DNA of 64,000 nucleotides from Bacillota bacterium (GTDB taxonomy: Bacteria > Bacillota_I > Bacilli_A > RF39 > UBA660). The position numbers and the translations under genes were made by a program. Each line of letters begins with the position of its first letter. The first letter of the stretch is position 1. Below, piece after piece: positions 53,271 to 61,743 of the stretch. The stretch spans positions 62,001-126,000 of the forward strand of contig SVAU01000005.1 in NCBI GenBank assembly GCA_015059245.1. Direction: 5' to 3'. Under the pieces are notes generated by a model. The model was not told the origin of the DNA and ran no database searches. It saw only the letters and a program-made list of their open reading frames with translations.

Positions 53271-55253
53271 TTAGAATTTTGGTCCGCTTCCAGGATTTTG
53301 GCCTTTAGCTTTGTTACACATTGCATGCCATTTAGCATTTAATTCTGGATCAAGTATTTCTTCACCATTTGATAGTGGTACATATAATGAGCCTTCTTGG
53401 TATCCACCTTGTTCTAGTAATGCTCTTACTTCTGGACAGAATGGTGTTACATATGTTTTTCCACAATCATCTACGAATACTACTCTACCATTATTTTGAC
53501 AATATAGTCCAAGTGCTTCTTCTAATTTATAATCACTTACTGGAGTTGCAATACCAGCTTGTCCCATAAATGAAGTTGGTATTCCTGTTTCTGGAATTTC
53601 TAGAGACATTTCATATACTTCTTGAGGTAATGCACCAATATTTTTTCTTTCTGCTATATCAGCACATCTTCTTAATCTTTCTTTTGTTACTCTTTCATTG
53701 AATAACTCTCTAGCTTTTTCACACATCTTTTGCCAGTATGCTGCTACTTCTGGATTAACTGGTACTTCACCATTAGATAATGGTACGTATAATGAACCTT
53801 CTTTATATCCAGCTGCTTTAAGAGTTTCTCTAGCTTCAAAACAGAATGGTGTTACATATGTTTTTCCATCTGCAGTAACAAAAGATACTCTACCATTATT
53901 TTGTGTATATGTTCCCATAGCTTCTTCTACAGCATAGTCACCACTTACTGGGAATGTACGTTCTGGTTTTTGACCCATCCATGATGTTTCTAATCCTTCA
54001 CTTGGTATTTCTAATGAAATTTCAAGTAGAGCTTTAGGTAATTCAACTAAACCTTTTTCTTTAGCTAATTTTTCTAATCTTTCTTTTCTTTCTTGTTCAC
54101 GTCTTGCTTCAAATTTTTCTCTTGAATCAGTACTCATTGCATCCCATTTTTTCTTAATGTGGAAATCTACTGGTGTTTCACCATTAGATAGTGGAACGAA
54201 TAATGAACCTTCTCTATATCCAGCGCTTGTTAAAGCTGCTCTTATTTCTTCACAATATGGAGTAACATACATTTCACCTTTTGCATCGATGAATACTACT
54301 CTACCATTATTTTGAGTATATGTTCCTAAATGTTCTTTCATATAATAATCATCTAATGGATATATAGTTGATACTTCATCTCCCCAACGAGTTGTTTGTA
54401 ATCCTGATTGAGGAATATGTAAACACATTTCATATACTTCAGGTGATAATTCACTTAAACCTTTTTGTCTTGCTAATAGGTTGTTTCTAGCAATTTTTTC
54501 TTCATTACGTCTTTCTTCAAATGCTTGTCTTGCTGTAGTTGTTAAATTCTTCCATTTAGCATTTAATGATGGATCTAATAATTCTTCTCCATTTGATAAT
54601 GGAACATAAATAGATCCTTCTCTATAACGTGATGCTGATAACGCATCTCTTATTTCTTCACAGAATGGTGTTACATAAGTATTACCTTTATCGTCTACAA
54701 ATACTACTCTACCATTATTTTGACAATATGTACCTAGAACATCTTTTAAACGATAATCTTCTACAGGATAGCATCTTCCTTCTTCTCCCCAGAAAGAATA
54801 TACTAAACCTTCTTTTGGTACTTGAATACACATATCATATGCTTCACTTGGTAAAGGTTCTAAACCTTTTTGTCTAGCAAGTTCTGCACACTTATTAGCT
54901 CTTTCTTGTGCTTCTCTTTCTGCATGTAATGCTCTAGCACCTTCTACTAATGTTTTCCAATGCGCTTTTAAATTTTCATCTTCTGGTACTTCACCATTAG
55001 AAAATGGTACAAATACAGAACCTTCTACATAGCCGTTTGCTCTTAAATAATCAGCTACATCAAAACAGTATGGTGTTACATAATATGATCCATCTCTTGT
55101 AACAAAAGCTACTCTACCATTGTTCCAGCAGAATTTACCGATACAACTAGGGTCTCCTTGTAAACCTCTTTCTGAAGTTACTTCAAAAATTGGATGGTAT
55201 GTTTTTACACCATTAACTTTCATACATAATTTTAAAATATTTTGATCTATCAT
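53271..55253 (-). CDS. Protein of five tandem repeats of about 130 residues, function unknown
   Basis: 660 residues from ATG 55253 (GGAGGTATTAT before it; an earlier in-frame ATG lacks a ribosome site). The whole protein is five copies of one unit: a helix with (E/D)xCxxIPxxGL, a strand region, then (Q/W)NNGRVVFVDxxGxTYVTPFC, a helix, (Y/R)REGSxYVPLSNGEE and a charged helix ending in a Lys/Arg/Glu-rich linker. The NNGRV and LSNGE motifs occur five times. Cysteines are conserved in most copies (TPFC), so metal binding or redox is possible. No signal peptide or membrane helix. Not recognised; looks like a scaffold or multivalent binder. Confidence 0.8.
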   Translation of the reverse strand: MIDQNILKLCMKVNGVKTYHPIFEVTSERGLQGDPSCIGKFCWNNGRVAFVTRDGSYYVTPYCFDVADYLRANGYVEGSVFVPFSNGEVPEDENLKAHWKTLVEGARALHAEREAQERANKCAELARQKGLEPLPSEAYDMCIQVPKEGLVYSFWGEEGRCYPVEDYRLKDVLGTYCQNNGRVVFVDDKGNTYVTPFCEEIRDALSASRYREGSIYVPLSNGEELLDPSLNAKWKNLTTTARQAFEERRNEEKIARNNLLARQKGLSELSPEVYEMCLHIPQSGLQTTRWGDEVSTIYPLDDYYMKEHLGTYTQNNGRVVFIDAKGEMYVTPYCEEIRAALTSAGYREGSLFVPLSNGETPVDFHIKKKWDAMSTDSREKFEARREQERKERLEKLAKEKGLVELPKALLEISLEIPSEGLETSWMGQKPERTFPVSGDYAVEEAMGTYTQNNGRVSFVTADGKTYVTPFCFEARETLKAAGYKEGSLYVPLSNGEVPVNPEVAAYWQKMCEKARELFNERVTKERLRRCADIAERKNIGALPQEVYEMSLEIPETGIPTSFMGQAGIATPVSDYKLEEALGLYCQNNGRVVFVDDCGKTYVTPFCPEVRALLEQGGYQEGSLYVPLSNGEEILDPELNAKWHAMCNKAKGQNPGSGPKF

Positions 55254-55353
55254 ATAATACCTCCAATTATATAATAACATATTTTTAGATAATTGATTTA
55301 ATTTTTTTATACAATATGATAATATTAAATTATGATAATTAGAGGTGATTAAT

Positions 55354-55644
55354 ATGGGTTTATTTGACTTTTTTAAACCAAAAGATAAAATGACTATTTT
55401 AGGAGTAGAATTCCCTATGTATAAAGGTAGAAAATACTGGAGTGATACTAGAAATACTGATAAATATAATAGAAAGAATTTCTACTATAAATTAGATACT
55501 ACTGCTATGCAAAATTATTTAATGGATATTGAAATGAATGGATTTCATAAAGCTAGTCCTGTTAGATATGAAAAAGAAAATGCGTATATAATTGTGGAAG
55601 AATTAAATAGACAATTACATATCGCATTCCATGTTAAGAAATAA
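55354..55644 (+). CDS. Small cytoplasmic protein, function unknown
   Basis: 96 residues from ATG 55354 (AGAGGTGATTAAT before it). It begins MGLFDFFKPKDKMTILGVEF and contains RKYWSDTRNTDKYNRKNFYYK. No motif recognised. The last 30 nt overlap the end of the reverse transcriptase gene on the other strand. Confidence 0.6.
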   Translation: MGLFDFFKPKDKMTILGVEFPMYKGRKYWSDTRNTDKYNRKNFYYKLDTTAMQNYLMDIEMNGFHKASPVRYEKENAYIIVEELNRQLHIAFHVKK

Positions 55645-56823
55645 ATAATATTCATGTACTAAAGACTTGTAACCAAGTCTTTTTAGTTTGACATATGGAA
55701 CTAATTTATAGTTCTTTTTATTATGTTTTCCACTATATATGTATCTTATATATTGTTGTAGATATTCATCTACTATCTTTAATGATTCTGAAGTATTTAT
55801 TACTGGGAAATACCAGTATTTCCATGATAATTCTGAGTTTTTACTAGAATAAAATTTAGTATTATACTTTCTTATCATTACTCTTAATGCTTTTGATGGT
55901 TCTACATTTTTACGTAACATCCATCTTCTTATACTTCTAGCACTTCTTCTTATTTTACCTTTTATTTTATGAAGAGAGTTTGCTGATAAGTCTATCTTAT
56001 TATCTTTATAAGAGAAACCTAGAAATTCCCATGTATCATGAGGTTCATAATAGTTTTCTTTTTCTGGATTTATAGTTAAATTATAAGACTTTAATAGTTC
56101 TTTTAATTTTGTTGAATACTTTATTTGATCTTCTTTAGTATTAGTAAATATTATTATGTCATCTGAATAACGGAGATATAATACTTTTTCTTTTTTAAAG
56201 TATTCATCTATATCTTTTATAAAGTAATTAGCTAAGAAAGCTGATAAAGGTATTCCTGCCATTATACCTTTATCTTCTTCAATAATTGTATTATCTATTG
56301 ATACTTTCTTATTAGTTAATATAGAGATTATTATATTTAATAATTCTTGATCTTTTATATCTTCTTTTAAATTGTTAATAATTATAGAGATATCAACACT
56401 ATTAAAATAGTTTTTTATATCTACTTTATATCCATACATGTTCTTAAGATTTCTTTTTCTACTTAGTTTATCTAAGGCTTGTTTAACCGATATATTTTTT
56501 CTAAATGAATATAGGTTTGATTGAAATAAATAGTCATACTTATATAAGTTATATGCTATATATTTTAAGATAATCATTTCATTAAATTTATATGAATATA
56601 CTACTCTTTTCTTATTAGTATGGTTCTTATTTATTTCTTTTTTTCTTGGAATAGAAAAAGTATAGTTATTATCTTTTAATTTAGTAGTTATTTCTTTATA
56701 CTTTTTACTTTCTATGAATTCTTTTAGAACTTCTTTTTCTAATTTAGTATCATAGTTTGTATCTAACCTACTTTGTAAAAATTCTAACCATACATTATCA
56801 TCATCTATATAATCTTTGAACAT
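55615..56823 (-). CDS. Reverse transcriptase (retron- or defence-type RT)
   Basis: 402 residues from ATG 56823 (AGGTGATAACT before it). It has the RT core: KVDIKNYFNSVD (about 133-144; catalytic D135), GIMAGIPLSAFLANYF (about 186-201) and LRYSDDIIIFTN with the YxDD active site at 219-222. The motif WEFLGFSYKDNKIDLS follows, then a basic thumb (KGKIRRSARSIRRWM). The C-terminal part (LGYKSLVHEYYLF) resembles unknown-group RTs in Bacillota. There is no maturase, endonuclease or integrase domain, so it is not a group II intron. A folded leader precedes it. Which RT class it belongs to is unresolved. Confidence 0.85.
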   Translation of the reverse strand: MFKDYIDDDNVWLEFLQSRLDTNYDTKLEKEVLKEFIESKKYKEITTKLKDNNYTFSIPRKKEINKNHTNKKRVVYSYKFNEMIILKYIAYNLYKYDYLFQSNLYSFRKNISVKQALDKLSRKRNLKNMYGYKVDIKNYFNSVDISIIINNLKEDIKDQELLNIIISILTNKKVSIDNTIIEEDKGIMAGIPLSAFLANYFIKDIDEYFKKEKVLYLRYSDDIIIFTNTKEDQIKYSTKLKELLKSYNLTINPEKENYYEPHDTWEFLGFSYKDNKIDLSANSLHKIKGKIRRSARSIRRWMLRKNVEPSKALRVMIRKYNTKFYSSKNSELSWKYWYFPVINTSESLKIVDEYLQQYIRYIYSGKHNKKNYKLVPYVKLKRLGYKSLVHEYYLFLNMECDM

Positions 56824-56840
56824 AGTTATCACCTAAAAAT

Positions 56841-56988
56841 AGAGAGAAGAGTTAATTGATAATATGATGAAATTATATAATAATTTCATCATATAGACGA
56901 GTCTATATATATTAAGGTTATCTGCACTACCATACATATAATATACTGAGACTCATTGCAGATACATTCCAGTATCTTCTCTCTTGGT
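56841..56988 (-). ncRNA. Structured leader of the reverse transcriptase (retron-like msr/msd candidate)
   Basis: The region between the RT start and its promoter folds strongly. A 10-bp outer inverted repeat (minus strand AGAGAGAAGA at 56984-56975 with TCTTCTCTCT at 56850-56841) encloses the rest, as a1/a2 repeats do in retrons. Inside are a 7-bp stem ATCTGCA/TGCAGAT (56920-56926, 56957-56963), a hairpin ATATAGA-CGAG-TCTATAT (56891-56908) and a 14-bp hairpin at 56862-56894. A TATAAT -10 box lies directly upstream of the outer repeat. Confidence 0.6.
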
Positions 56989-56990
56989 TT

Positions 56991-56996
56991 ATTATA
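56991..56996 (-). promoter_or_regulatory. -10 box of the RT leader transcript
   Basis: TATAAT on the minus strand, a few bases before the outer inverted repeat; no good -35 box is seen. Confidence 0.5.
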
Positions 56997-57035
56997 TCAT
57001 ATTTGGTATATTATATATGATAGAAGGTGTTTATT

Positions 57036-57887
57036 ATGTTAGAAAAATGGCAGTTTTGGACCGCTTTATACTTAGCTAGTGCAGTACTTTTTTCACAATG
57101 TTTTAAGAAAGCTAATAGAAATATGAAGAATGCTACTTATTTAACATTATTACTTGAAGGATTTACTGCATTATTTTCCTTAGCATTTATACCATTCTTT
57201 AATATGGAATTTAGTATTAATCCACTTACCTATTTAATACTAGGTATAGTATGTGTTATATATGCAGTTACTGATAGATTAAATATAGAAGCAAGATATG
57301 GATTAGAACCATCTACATTTAGTATGTTAAAACAATTATCTACTGTATTTATTATTATATTTGGAATTGTATTTATGAAACATGAATTAGTAATACATAG
57401 ATTAGTTGGAGCTGGAATAATTATTATAGCTAATTTATTACTTGCATTTAATAAAGGTAAATTTAGATTTAATAAATACTTTATAATGTGTGTAATATCA
57501 AACTTACTATTTGCTATAGCTATGTTAATAAATATGAATATATCAAGTGAGTTTAATGTAGCAATATATACATTCTTTACTGTGGGAATTCCATTTTGTG
57601 TAATAGCACTATTTAATAGAGTTAAGTTTAAAGACTTAAAGAAAGAATTTAAAAGATATGATAGAAAATTATTTATGTTTTCTGCATTAATGTGGTGTTT
57701 AATGTTAATTAGTTCTGTTAAAACTTATGAATTAGGTAATGTTGTTATTGTTGCTAGTTTCTTAGCATTAACTTCTATACTAAATTCTATTGTAGAATTA
57801 GTACTTAATAGAGATAGAAAGAAATTCTTAAAGAAATTAATTATAGGTATTCTTATTGTTATAGGAGTTATACTTGTTAAGATGTAA
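57036..57887 (+). CDS. EamA/DMT-family membrane transporter
   Basis: 283 residues with about ten membrane helices in two homologous halves (about 5-140 and 150-283), the EamA layout. FSINPLTYLILGIVCVIYAV and VASFLALTSILNSIVELVLN are typical helices. It probably exports or imports a metabolite; the substrate is unknown. The start is ATG 57036, with AAGGTG before it. It faces a LysR regulator gene across a shared terminator. Confidence 0.82.
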   Translation: MLEKWQFWTALYLASAVLFSQCFKKANRNMKNATYLTLLLEGFTALFSLAFIPFFNMEFSINPLTYLILGIVCVIYAVTDRLNIEARYGLEPSTFSMLKQLSTVFIIIFGIVFMKHELVIHRLVGAGIIIIANLLLAFNKGKFRFNKYFIMCVISNLLFAIAMLINMNISSEFNVAIYTFFTVGIPFCVIALFNRVKFKDLKKEFKRYDRKLFMFSALMWCLMLISSVKTYELGNVVIVASFLALTSILNSIVELVLNRDRKKFLKKLIIGILIVIGVILVKM

Positions 57888-57915
57888 AAAAGACTTAATT
57901 AAATAAGTCTTTTTT
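57886..57915. terminator. Bidirectional terminator
   Basis: AAAAAAGACTTA/TAAGTCTTTTTT stem with a 6-nt loop. Confidence 0.85.
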
Positions 57916-58776
57916 TAATAGTTCAATAAATTTTATTGTAGCAAATGATGGGATGCTATTTGATTTAGTAGCGTATACTAATGATCTAGTTGGTATTTCG
58001 ACATTTGTTTTTATTTCAAATAAAGTATTGTTTAGTTTATTAGATATAAATTCTTTAGTAAGTAATCCTATACCAAAACCATTTTCTACTAAACTAGTTA
58101 GTAATGAATGACTTACTACTTCCATTTTAGGTGTACAGGATAAGTCTTGTGACTTTAAATAGTTATTGAAGTTTGCTCTAGTTACTGATGGATACTTTTG
58201 TAGTAATAAATCTTCATTAAATATATTCTTTATTTGTTTATCTTTATATTTTATATTACCTACAAATATGTCGTGTAATTCAGTAATAGGAATTATATCT
58301 AAGTCTTTTGTATTATCATCTTTATTTATAGCCATGATTAGTATATCTATATCTCCGTTACGTAGTTTTTTTGTTAAGTTATCAGTTAGGTCGTTTACTA
58401 TATTAATAGATATATTAGGATATAGAGTGTTAAATTCTTTTAGATAAGGCATTAGGTATTGTTCTGAAATGATAGTAGTTGCTCCTATGCTTATTGTTCC
58501 ACTACTTAGTTCTTTTAGCGAAGTAAACTTATTAGTACCATTTAAGAAGTATCTCATACCTTCGCTTATGTAGTTATATAGTATTTGTCCTTCATTAGTT
58601 AGCACTACTCCTTTAGGTGTTCTTATAAATAATTGACCACCTAGTTCAGATTCTAAGGTTTTAATAGATTGAGTTACTGCAGGTTGACTTATTAGTAACT
58701 TTTCTGCTCCTTTAGATATACTTCTTTCATTAGCTACTTCGTAGAATACTTTATATAATTCAAAATTAATATTCAT
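57895..58776 (-). CDS. LysR-family transcriptional regulator
   Basis: 293 residues from ATG 58776 (TAAGGAGCG before it). N-terminal winged helix (about 1-60): NFELYKVFYEVANERSISKG, then AEKLLISQPAVTQSIKTLESELG. The effector-binding domain is at about 90-290 with GTISIGATTIISEQYLMPYL. LysR regulators usually act on a divergent gene; here that is the CoaB gene, 89 nt away. The EamA transporter is convergent. The target and ligand cannot be told from sequence. Confidence 0.92.
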   Translation of the reverse strand: MNINFELYKVFYEVANERSISKGAEKLLISQPAVTQSIKTLESELGGQLFIRTPKGVVLTNEGQILYNYISEGMRYFLNGTNKFTSLKELSSGTISIGATTIISEQYLMPYLKEFNTLYPNISINIVNDLTDNLTKKLRNGDIDILIMAINKDDNTKDLDIIPITELHDIFVGNIKYKDKQIKNIFNEDLLLQKYPSVTRANFNNYLKSQDLSCTPKMEVVSHSLLTSLVENGFGIGLLTKEFISNKLNNTLFEIKTNVEIPTRSLVYATKSNSIPSFATIKFIELLKKDLFN

Positions 58777-58865
58777 ATAATCGCTCCTTATATTTAACAT
58801 AAGCAATATATATTTTTATTATATTCATATCTTTCTTATAATACAAGTGAAAGGAAGGAAATAAT

Positions 58866-59642
58866 ATGGAAAATAAAAGAATTTTGATTACAGCTGGACC
58901 AACTAATGAATATATAGATGAAGTTATGAAAATAACTAATATGTCTACTGGAAGACTTGGCATTGAACTAAGTAAGCATTTTTTAGAGGAAGGAGCTCAA
59001 GTTACATTAATTGCTACTAGAAGTGTATTTAGAAGTGGTTTATATGAGAGATATGGATTAGCTAATAATCCTAATTTAAAAGGTGTACCTATTGAAACTA
59101 CAGAAGATATGTATAATGCTTTAGAGAATGAATCTAGAGATACATATAATATGGTAATACACTCTTCTGCTGTAGGAGATTATAAACCGGAGTTTTCATT
59201 TAGAATGGAAGATTTAGCTACTGAGTTAGCACAAGCTATTCATGATGGTAAAACTACTAGAGAGGAAATATTAAGTATATTAACTGATCCTAATTGTAAG
59301 GTTAATGATGATACTAAGATAAGTAGTTATGAACCTAATTTAACAGTTAAACTTACATTAACTACTAAGTTGATATCTCATTTAAGAGAATGGTATAAAG
59401 ATGCTATATTAATTGGATTTAAGTTATTAGAGAATGTTCCTAAAGAACATTTAATGGAAGTAGCTAGAAAGTTATGTATTAAGAATAATATGGATTATAT
59501 TATTGCCAATGACTTACATGATTTAAGACAAGGACAACATTTATCTTTCTTAGTAAATAAAGATGGTTATCAAGATGTAGAGTTCCACTCTCCTACTGAT
59601 ATTTATGAAACAGCAAGAAGTTTAGTATTAAAAAAAGATTAA
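58866..59642 (+). CDS. coaB: Phosphopantothenate-cysteine ligase (stand-alone CoaB)
   Basis: 258 residues. It joins 4'-phosphopantothenate and cysteine in coenzyme A synthesis. The Rossmann-type LITAGPTNEYIDEV, STGRLGIELSKHF, HSSAVGDYKPEF and LTLTTKLISHLREW segments, the conserved IGFKLLENV, and NNMDYIIANDLHD are present. In most bacteria it is fused to CoaC; here it is separate, as in streptococci. A GGAAGGAAATAAT ribosome site precedes ATG 58866. The LysR gene is divergent, so regulation by it is possible. Confidence 0.9.
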   Translation: MENKRILITAGPTNEYIDEVMKITNMSTGRLGIELSKHFLEEGAQVTLIATRSVFRSGLYERYGLANNPNLKGVPIETTEDMYNALENESRDTYNMVIHSSAVGDYKPEFSFRMEDLATELAQAIHDGKTTREEILSILTDPNCKVNDDTKISSYEPNLTVKLTLTTKLISHLREWYKDAILIGFKLLENVPKEHLMEVARKLCIKNNMDYIIANDLHDLRQGQHLSFLVNKDGYQDVEFHSPTDIYETARSLVLKKD

Positions 59643-59646
59643 TTAT

Positions 59647-59671
59647 AAAAGTTCATCATTGATGAACTTTT
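59647..59671 (+). terminator. Terminator of coaB
   Basis: AAAAGTTCATC/GATGAACTTTT stem with a 3-nt loop. Confidence 0.85.
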
Positions 59672-59744
59672 ATTATTTTTATTCGTAAAAAAAAGGAAAT
59701 AGAAAAGTTATGGAGAATATATAAGGTAGAGGGAGATGAAAAAA

Positions 59745-60779
59745 ATGAATAAAAAAAGTAATATATTAATAGAAAATGATTTTGAGGTAAATGAGTTGTT
59801 TTCTGATATAAAAGAACTAGTTATTAACAGTAGAAATAAAGTTTATAGAACTGTTAACCAGGAGATGTTAAACCTACATTGGAATATAGGAAAGATGATT
59901 TCTAATATACAGGGAGGTTCTAAGAGAGCTGCTTATGGAGAACAAGTTCTCGCTAGTGTTTCTAAGTTGTTGACAGAAGAATTTGGAAGAGGATTTTCAA
60001 AGAAAAATCTTGAAATGATGAGAAAATTTTATTTTTACTTTCCAATTACGCAGACACTGTCTACGCAATTAAGTTGGTCTCATTATGTTGAAATTATTAG
60101 AATTGATGATGAGTTAAAAAGAAATTTCTATATACAAGAATGTATTAACTCTAATTGGAGTGTTAGAGAGTTAGAAAGACAAATAGATTCTTTATTATAC
60201 GAAAGACTTGCCCTATCTTCTGATAAAGATAAAGTATTAGAATTATCTAAGAAAGGTCAAGTAATAACTAATCCTAAGGACATAATAAAAGATCCTTTTG
60301 TATTAGAATTCTTGGATATAAAGGAAGAAACTAATTATTTAGAAAATGATTTGGAAAAGAATATATTAAAACATATAAGAGAGTTCTTACTTGAACTTGG
60401 TAAAGGTTTTAGTTTTGTTGGTAATCAAGTTAGGATTACTCTAGATAATGAACACTATTATCCTGATTTAGTTTTCTATAATAGAATATTAAGATGCTTT
60501 GTTATTATCGATTTAAAGATTGGTAAAGTGTCTCACCAAGATATAGGTCAAATGCAGATGTATGTTAATTACTATGATAGGAATATTAAACAGGATAATG
60601 AAAATGCTACTATAGGTATTTTATTATCTACAAATAAGAATGAAACTATAGTTAAGTATACTTTACCTAAAGATAATAGGACTATCTTTTCTTCTGAGTT
60701 TAAGTTACACATGCCAACTGAACAAGAATTGATTGATGCTGTAGAAGAAGAAAAAATGAATTATATATTACATAAATAA
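59745..60779 (+). CDS. DUF1016 (YhcG-type) PD-(D/E)XK nuclease
   Basis: 344 residues from ATG 59745; GAGGGAG at 59729-59735 is adjacent to ATG 59736, leaving no spacing there. A helical N-terminal domain has LHWNIGKMISNIQGGSKRAAYG, EEFGRGFSKKNLEMMRKFY and a later LSWSHYVEIIRI. The nuclease domain at about 210-300 has YYPDLVFYNRILRCFVIIDLK, with the D, (D/E)xK pattern. YhcG proteins bind or cut DNA, often near type I restriction systems, but no such genes are here. The gene is convergent with a HEPN-like gene. Confidence 0.88.
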   Translation: MNKKSNILIENDFEVNELFSDIKELVINSRNKVYRTVNQEMLNLHWNIGKMISNIQGGSKRAAYGEQVLASVSKLLTEEFGRGFSKKNLEMMRKFYFYFPITQTLSTQLSWSHYVEIIRIDDELKRNFYIQECINSNWSVRELERQIDSLLYERLALSSDKDKVLELSKKGQVITNPKDIIKDPFVLEFLDIKEETNYLENDLEKNILKHIREFLLELGKGFSFVGNQVRITLDNEHYYPDLVFYNRILRCFVIIDLKIGKVSHQDIGQMQMYVNYYDRNIKQDNENATIGILLSTNKNETIVKYTLPKDNRTIFSSEFKLHMPTEQELIDAVEEEKMNYILHK

Positions 60780-60807
60780 AAGACTCATTATTGAGTCTTT
60801 TATTTAT
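60774..60807. terminator. Bidirectional terminator
   Basis: AAATAAAAGACTCA/TGAGTCTTTTATTT 14-bp stem with a 4-nt loop. Confidence 0.88.
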
Positions 60808-60825
60808 ATGAAAATATACTCATAT

Positions 60826-61374
60826 TTAATTATTGTCTCCTAAGATAATATTATTTACATCAATTATTCGTATTATGTTTATTAGCGTGCCTACTTTTAC
60901 AACCATTCTAGCTCTAATAGATTTTTTTTTGCTATTTTGCATTATGATATATTTTTCATCATTTGCATCTTTCTTTAGTGTATACTCTCCATGCGCCAAG
61001 CTATTTCTTATATAGTAAAAAACTTGAAAATACTTATTTGATTCTTGAACTTTAGTAAATACTCCTCTTTCTTCAGCTAAGTCAAAAAGATTTTTATCGT
61101 TAAGATTATAGTTAATCAAATCTTCAAAATGAAGTGAGTCCGTCTCTAAAATGTCAAAAGTTCCTTTATCAATTTTTATATATTTTGATAATTGTTTTTC
61201 TATGTCTGTAATTCTTTTTATTCCATATTCCTTTAAGGTTCTTTTTCTCTTGCTTTGATTATTGCATAAAGAGTGTGTTACAAAAAAATTATATAAAATA
61301 TAATATTCATTTTTTGTTAATTCTACATCATTATTACATATGATAGTACTAGGTACATTATTTTTATTCTTCAT
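60826..61374 (-). CDS. HEPN-like protein candidate
   Basis: 182 residues from ATG 61374 (AGGTGGAGAAA before it). It is helical, with the sequence YIRNSLAHGEYTL at about 130-142, where R-N-S-L-A-H fits the RxxxxH active-site motif of HEPN RNases. It is preceded by LFDLAEERGVFTKVQESNKY. HEPN proteins are often toxins or effectors. It lies convergent with the DUF1016 nuclease. The rest of the protein has no other recognised domain, so the fold is inferred from one motif. Confidence 0.5.
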   Translation of the reverse strand: MKNKNNVPSTIICNNDVELTKNEYYILYNFFVTHSLCNNQSKRKRTLKEYGIKRITDIEKQLSKYIKIDKGTFDILETDSLHFEDLINYNLNDKNLFDLAEERGVFTKVQESNKYFQVFYYIRNSLAHGEYTLKKDANDEKYIIMQNSKKKSIRARMVVKVGTLINIIRIIDVNNIILGDNN

Positions 61375-61537
61375 TTTCTCCACCTGTAGTATATTTTAAC
61401 ATATGACAGTTAATTATTAATATTATTTTATTATATGTAATTCTTTTGTTATATATCTTTAGTACCTATATATTCTAAAGCGAAATCTAACAAAATATAT
61501 TTTTTTGTAACTAATAACTTAAATTAAGACACAAAAA

Positions 61538-61557
61538 AACTCAGATTACTCTGAGTT
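61538..61557 (-). terminator. Terminator after tRNA-Gly
   Basis: AACTCAGA/TCTGAGTT stem with a 4-nt loop and T-run on the minus strand. Confidence 0.85.
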
Positions 61558-61566
61558 ATTTTTTAA

Positions 61567-61640
61567 TGGAGCGGGTGATGGGAATCGAACCCACGTTATC
61601 AGCTTGGAAGGCTGAAGCTCTACCATTAAACTACACCCGC
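61567..61640 (-). tRNA. trnG: tRNA-Gly (anticodon TCC)
   Basis: Minus-strand cloverleaf with acceptor GCGGGTG/CACCCGC and anticodon loop CTTCCAA. The T arm is GTGGG-TTCGATT-CCCAT (one wobble pair). CCA is encoded at 61567-61569. Confidence 0.97.
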
Positions 61641-61660
61641 AAAATCAGTAGGCATCTTTA

Positions 61661-61688
61661 ATTATACTCACTTTTACCTAAATTGCAA
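61661..61688 (-). promoter_or_regulatory. Promoter of tRNA-Gly
   Basis: Minus strand: TTGCAA (61688-61683), 16-nt spacer, TATAAT (61666-61661). Confidence 0.75.
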
Positions 61689-61743
61689 GTGTTTTTGCCT
61701 ACTTTTTTTACTTTTTTTATGATTTTTCGTGTGTTAAACGATA

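Noticed and set aside
55615..56823. Group II intron
   Set aside because: No maturase or endonuclease domain, and no recognisable domain V hairpin downstream of the RT.
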